Assembly (NCBI GenBank): GCA_947650285.1
Contig: CANTFL010000122.1
Location: 124,001 to 188,000, forward strand
Reading direction: 5' to 3'
DNA length: 64,000 bases
Source of the DNA: Hyaloperonospora brassicae
Lineage: Eukaryota > Oomycota > Peronosporomycetes > Peronosporales > Peronosporaceae
The notes beneath the pieces were generated by a model, which did no database searches, was not told the DNA's origin, and worked only from the letters and a program-made list of their open reading frames with translations. Of the stretch, positions 59,481 through 64,000 are shown piece by piece; within the stretch, counting starts at the first letter, position 1; the number at the start of each line of letters is the position of its first letter. Made by a program: the position numbers and the translations under genes.

Positions 59481-61800
59481 AGCAGCTTGGCCCTCTCGGT
59501 CCACATCAAACACGTAGCACAATATTACAAAACTACATGCAGCTAGAATCTTTACTGGTCGCCCTGCCTATGAGGGCCTCGTTGGAAATGATGCTCGTAT
59601 TATAAGTTTAATGTATAATGTGGAAAAGGTACTATGCGTGTCAACGACTTACATCATCAAACAAAAGGTCCATGGAGATCAATGACTGCACCGGCATTGC
59701 CACCTCGACGGTACTTTTCTGTTATGCAATCACGGACGACACTATATGAACAGCATCATGCATATCGCTAATCATCCATTGATCCCTCGCATGCATGTGA
59801 TCTCGATTGTCAGACCACTGGAGTACATAGACTAGTAGTGCATTTCTCTTACATTTCGGTGCATTGTTTGTTACCAGAAGGTGATGCAGTTTTATTTATT
59901 TTAACATTTGACACATTTTTTTCTGCCTGTAGTGCTTTTTTATTTTCTGCTCATCGAATGCAATACTATATACACCCTTTAAGTTTTTTGCTCAACTTGT
60001 AGTGCGTATAATCAATGAGTGGCGCAATTTTTTCATCTTGTGATGCATCATTGGTATTTGTGAACATTTGATGCTTTCACTTCTTTTCTTGCACACATAA
60101 AAATATGTGTGATTAGAAATGAATAGAGGACGCTATGCGTCAGATATCTGAAAAGGCCGGGGTCATCCTAATCAAGCTTGCTTTTGTTTCGTACGAAACA
60201 TTTTCGCTTTATTTTGCTCTACGCCTCTTTTACACGAAAGTGAATGTGAGGTTTCGTGGCACCTGTCCGCAGTTGTCGGAGCAATTTGCAGTTACTGTCA
60301 TCCGCGTAAGTGTAAGGTGTCCCGTTTCTCCTCGAATTTGTAAATTTAAGAGCCAAGGAATCTGACGCTCATGCATCTGCGCACAAGAATGCCACGGACA
60401 GATAAAGAATCGCTTTATCGAAAGAGAGAGAAGACAGACGGTGCCTATTCGGCCAGTCTGCCCGCTGACAGACGTCGTCACAGATCCTGGCTTGCCAATC
60501 TGCTCAGAGAGAGATGAACGAATACTGGACTTTTACAGACGTGTGTATCAAAGCAGCGGTCTTTTCCTGCCGGATACGTACCAGGCATATTGCTAAGTAC
60601 GCGTTCTTTGCTGTCAAGCAAAGTTATCAGTAAAGAAACGAACAGGTACCAGTGCCGACGGTAGTTGCGCAGCTAATATACCAATTCGTCGAACCTAGAT
60701 GAGCCCCACCAATTCCCACGCGTCTTCCTGATCCATTATATTGAGCGAGAGCCGCACTTGTGTAATAAGGCGGAAGCGCCATTCGTCTCGCGAAACTTTT
60801 ACCCACTGCTATTCGGCGCATCCAAGATTCGGCTGGAGTCGTTTCGACCAGGTCGCTAGAAATGCTTAGTCATTCTGTCGAAGACTGTACTATCGCGTCT
60901 ATCACGTTGTGTCGTTGAAAAGATCGTTAGAGCATATTGTCATCGGCTTACATATCGCGCGAAGTGTCAAGAGCGCCCCACAGCAATGATACGGTCGCGC
61001 TGAGCTATTGCTAATTCGTTTTGTAGAGGTTGGAAGTGATAGGTGCCGGTTCCACACATCCATCACTGCCATTCCCATCACAATGTCGTTAAAAATAGGA
61101 ACGCATTCCAAACGACTTGTCAAAACTGTGTGTTTGCGAACAAAGTCGTTGTCTCGTAACGTCAGGTACGCTCGCTCAGCGTCCCGCATCGTGAGCTGCT
61201 GGTGAAAGATGGACCCACACAGTCGACATCCGTCTCAATCGCGCTGCTTGGCTTCGCAACAGCCATCGCACGGCCCGGCATGACTAGAAAAGCCACTCGT
61301 TCCATCGAAAGAGCTAGAAAAACGCCACTAATTTCTGTTGCACCGTGAGAACCGCCAACGCGCATCCCGCTTTTCTGGCTTTGGCCCGTGCATGCCCACA
61401 CGCACGCAGACCCACGTCAGCGATCGGAGTCGCACGGTGACGAGCGGGCGTCACCGACTGCGCAACGAGCCAATCAGAAGGCCGCCTGCCGCCACGGGTT
61501 TGGGCCCCGCAGCGCCTCCAGTCGTACCGCCGCGTCGTCGAAACCCGTGGCAGCTCGTTGCGCCAATCAGCGCTCAGCGAGATCTTGGTCGAGAAACCCC
61601 CACTTCGCGCGCGCGCGCACCCGTTTGACTTGATCCGAGTATGCCCTCGACGCGCCGGCCTTTTTCCCGCCATCCCCTCGACCGCCTCACACTTTTTGAT
61701 GCCGACCCGCTGCGCACAGGAGCGCCCGAGCTTTCCCACCCGCGCGCTGTCCCACCCCCACCCCTCCTCCGGGTCCGGCACCCACTGAGCAAGTCAAAAC
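59481..61800. other. intergenic region with unresolved minus-strand frames
   Basis: 59,480-60,620 is AT-rich with nothing recognised. On the minus strand 61215-60902 encodes an open stretch (CRLCGSIFHQQLTMRDAERA onwards, ~105 codons). 60860-60627 encodes another, with SWMRRIAVGKSFARRM. I could not join them by plausible splice sites or name them. 61,330-61,800 is GC-rich and is the probable promoter of the acetyltransferase gene. Confidence 0.35.
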
Positions 61801-61810
61801 CAACATTCCG
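61801..61810 (+). promoter_or_regulatory. weak candidate initiator upstream of the acetyltransferase gene
   Basis: CAACATTCCG contains the CATTYY core of the oomycete initiator and lies 25 bp before the ATG at 61835. The trailing CA of the consensus is absent, so the call is weak. Confidence 0.25.
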
Positions 61811-61834
61811 TTGCGCGCGCAGCCCCCGACCAAA

Positions 61835-64000
61835 ATGGGTTCAACCGCCACTCGATCTTTCACTGCCGAGCCACGCGCCACCACGACGCCCCACGGCGTC
61901 AAGCGCGCGCTCCTCGACGGGCCGGGCGCGTCGCCATGCGACAAGAAGAAGCGCAAAGGCCGCGACCCGCCGCGCGCCGACAGCGCGTCCGACCAGAGCC
62001 GGCGGCGCCGCGCTGCGCTGTCGCCTCTGAGCGTCGCGTCGGCCGCGCAGCTCCGGCAGCACGTGCGGGACGTGCGTCGCGAGCGCGTGCTCCGACCGCT
62101 CGCGGCGACCGTCTCGAAGCTCATGTTCCACAAGGCGAATCACGGCTTTTTCAACGTGCGCGTGGACCCCCTCGTGTGGAATATTCCCCACTACTTTGAA
62201 GTCGTCAAGCACCCGATGGACCTCACGCGCGTCAAGACCAAGTGCTTGAACCTCGAGTACGCGAGCGCCGACGAGTGCGCGCAGGACGTGCGGCTCGTGT
62301 TTGCCAACGCCTGTCTGTTCAACCCGCCGGGCCACGTCGTGCACGAAGCTGCGGTCGCACTGCTGAAGGAGTTTGAGACGGACTATGCCAAGTACCGGAC
62401 GAAACTCGACGCGCTTGCGAAGCGGCGCCGCGAGCACTCGTGTCCCTACTGCCTCGACAACGTCTGCAGCATTTGCGACGAGAAGTGCGTTACGTTTGAG
62501 CCGCCGTTTGTCGTGTGCTCGGGCGCCTGTCGGCAGCGCATCAAGCGCAATGCAGTGTACTACAAGAGTCCCGATGGACACTACCAGTGGTGCGCCAAGT
62601 GCTATGCCTCGCTGCCCAAGGTGCTGGTGTTGAAGACAGCTTCGTCGATGGTGGCGACGACCAGTGAGCCACCACCGGCGGTCGGGGCAGAGTATACAAC
62701 GTCGAAGCTTGAGTTGCTCAAGGCCAAGTTCATGGATGAACTCACGGAGCCGTGGGTGCAATGTGATTACTGCAATGGTTGGGTACACCAAATTTGTGCG
62801 CTGTTTAACGCGTGCGAGAATGCTGACGACGACGAAGAAGTGATGTACACTTGTCCGCTGTGCCGTCTTCAGGAGCTGGATGCGTTGGAAAAGAACGACG
62901 AAAGTGGTATGTCTCCGATTGTTACGTCGGTCGAGGACTTCCCGGTGAAAATGCAGCACGAGGGTTCGCGACCGCATAGCCCTGCGCTGGAATGCGGACC
63001 GTATAGTACCGTTTTTACGCGAGCGCTGGGATTTGATGGCGAGAGCAAAGGCAAGGCGTTTGACGATTTGCCGCGAATAGATGTAGATGCTGCAAATGCC
63101 AGCGCCTCTGCGGAGTTTACGAAGAGTGAAAGTCTTCGTTCGTGCGATTTGTCGCGGTTTATGCAGAAGTGGGTACGGCAGTCCCTTGAGGTGCTTGGTG
63201 AGCAGGAAGCGGCTCAGTCGATCGTTGTCAAGGTGGTATCTGCGATCAAAGGTTCTTGTCACGTGAACGCAACTGTGCGCGAAAACTTTCGGTCTGCATT
63301 TCAAGAGGCAAGGAAAGTATGTTGTTATGACAGAGTGGCTATCATATGGCTGACTGGTTTATGTTTGATGTTGCTAGTACCCTCAAACCATTGGCTACAC
63401 GTCGAAAGTCATCTTCGTTTTCCAGATGATCAGCGGCATCGAAGTCTGCATATTTTCCATGTAGGTGCTTCACGCGTCTCTAAGACTACCACTTGCACGT
63501 TGTAGCGGCTTTTGTTCGTCAGTACTGACTTTGTTGGTGTCGTCCAGGTATGTCCAGGAGTACGATAAGCACTGCGAGTTACCTTCCAACCGTAACCGGA
63601 CATATATTGCGTATCTGGATAGCCTGGTGTACATGCGTCCGCGGCACGTGCGGACGAGCCTATTCCACCAGACCCTCATCTCCTACCTGGCGTTTTGCAA
63701 AAGTAAAGGGTTTGAATACGCGCACATCTGGGCATGTCCGACCACGCGCGGAGGTGATTTTATCTATTGGTGCCACCCATCTTTCCAGAAGAATCCTGGC
63801 AAAGAGCGTCTTCTTCAGTGGTACCTGAGCATGTCGAAAAAGGCGAAGGAGCTAGGCGTCGTTTTTGCGTGCGATGACTTGTACGCTCGCGAGTTTGAGA
63901 TGTTGGAAGACACTCTTGACACGCATCTTCCTCCTTATTTTGACGGTGACTATTGGCCTAGTGAAGCCGAGCGAATTGCTGCGTCTCCTCCGAAGAGAGG
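61835..64000 (+). CDS. p300/CBP-type histone acetyltransferase (5' part, runs off the window)
   Basis: Nuclear enzyme that acetylates histones using acetyl-CoA to activate transcription. Exons 61835-63316, 63378-63460, 63548 to beyond 64000; introns of 61 and 87 bp; phases consistent. A basic N-terminus carries a likely nuclear signal (DKKKRKGR, 36-43). A bromodomain spans ~85-185 (HPMDLTRVK, then FANACLFNPPG with Asn163 in the acetyl-lysine pocket). A Cys-rich segment at ~200-255 precedes a PHD finger (CDYCNGWVHQIC ... CPLC). The catalytic domain begins before intron 1 and continues through SKVIFVFQMISGIEVC, YVQEYDKHCE, TYIAYLDSLVYMRPRHVRTS and YAHIWACPTTRGGDFIYWCHP, strongly like the p300 and plant HAC core. 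No TAZ or KIX domain precedes the bromodomain. ATG 61835 is the first in frame. The C-terminus, possibly with ZZ and TAZ2 domains, lies outside the window. Confidence 0.93.

Noticed and set aside
61841..63304. 487-codon minus-strand open frame opposite the acetyltransferase gene
   Set aside because: Shadow of the bromodomain/PHD coding strand in GC-rich DNA; no domain of its own.

Overview
The window looks like nuclear DNA of a Peronosporales-type oomycete (Phytophthora or downy-mildew lineage). The evidence is a single-polypeptide fungal-type type I fatty acid synthase, short introns (about 60-100 bp) with GT(A/G)NGT-like donors, Ty3/gypsy remnants with GATC-rich coiled-coil gag, and dense GC-rich genes set in AT-rich, repeat-bearing gene-poor DNA. 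No species assignment is possible from the sequence alone.

Layout: 1-10,200 is AT-rich and gene-empty, with simple-sequence DNA at the left edge, a degenerate ~21-bp tandem repeat (2.9 kb), a relic of a retroelement LTR (3.5 kb) and a decayed fragment (5.1-5.6 kb). 10,218-12,970 holds two long LTR-like sequences facing each other as an inverted repeat with a ~108-bp spacer; both carry GATC-rich repeats, expanded to a ~101-bp tandem array only in the right copy. 13,032-18,012 is a broken Ty3/gypsy mosaic: gag pseudogene, integrase core fragment, integrase C-terminal (chromo/SH3-like) fragment, a long antisense coding relic, a polypurine tract and a 3' LTR. From about 15.0 to 18.1 kb this DNA is saturated with short perfect hairpins, far more than chance would give. 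This is the most unusual signal in the window.

20,062-32,460 is an intronless 4,132-residue fatty acid synthase with beta- and alpha-type halves fused (AT-ER-DH-MPT-ACP-ACP-KR-KS-PPT), including two tandem acyl carrier domains and its own phosphopantetheinyl transferase. 35,801-37,752 (minus) is a two-exon RBR (RING-IBR-RING) E3 ubiquitin ligase with C-terminal membrane segments. 40,067-56,003 (minus) is a 14-exon, ~4,950-residue sacsin-like protein with HSP90-type ATPase domains and a C-terminal RING finger. 61,835 to the window end (plus) is the 5' part of a p300/CBP-type histone acetyltransferase with bromodomain and PHD finger.

The four host genes are housekeeping or regulatory (lipid synthesis, ubiquitin-linked protein quality control, chromatin acetylation) and do not form an obvious joint pathway. 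The intergenic stretches between them show no gene I can support.
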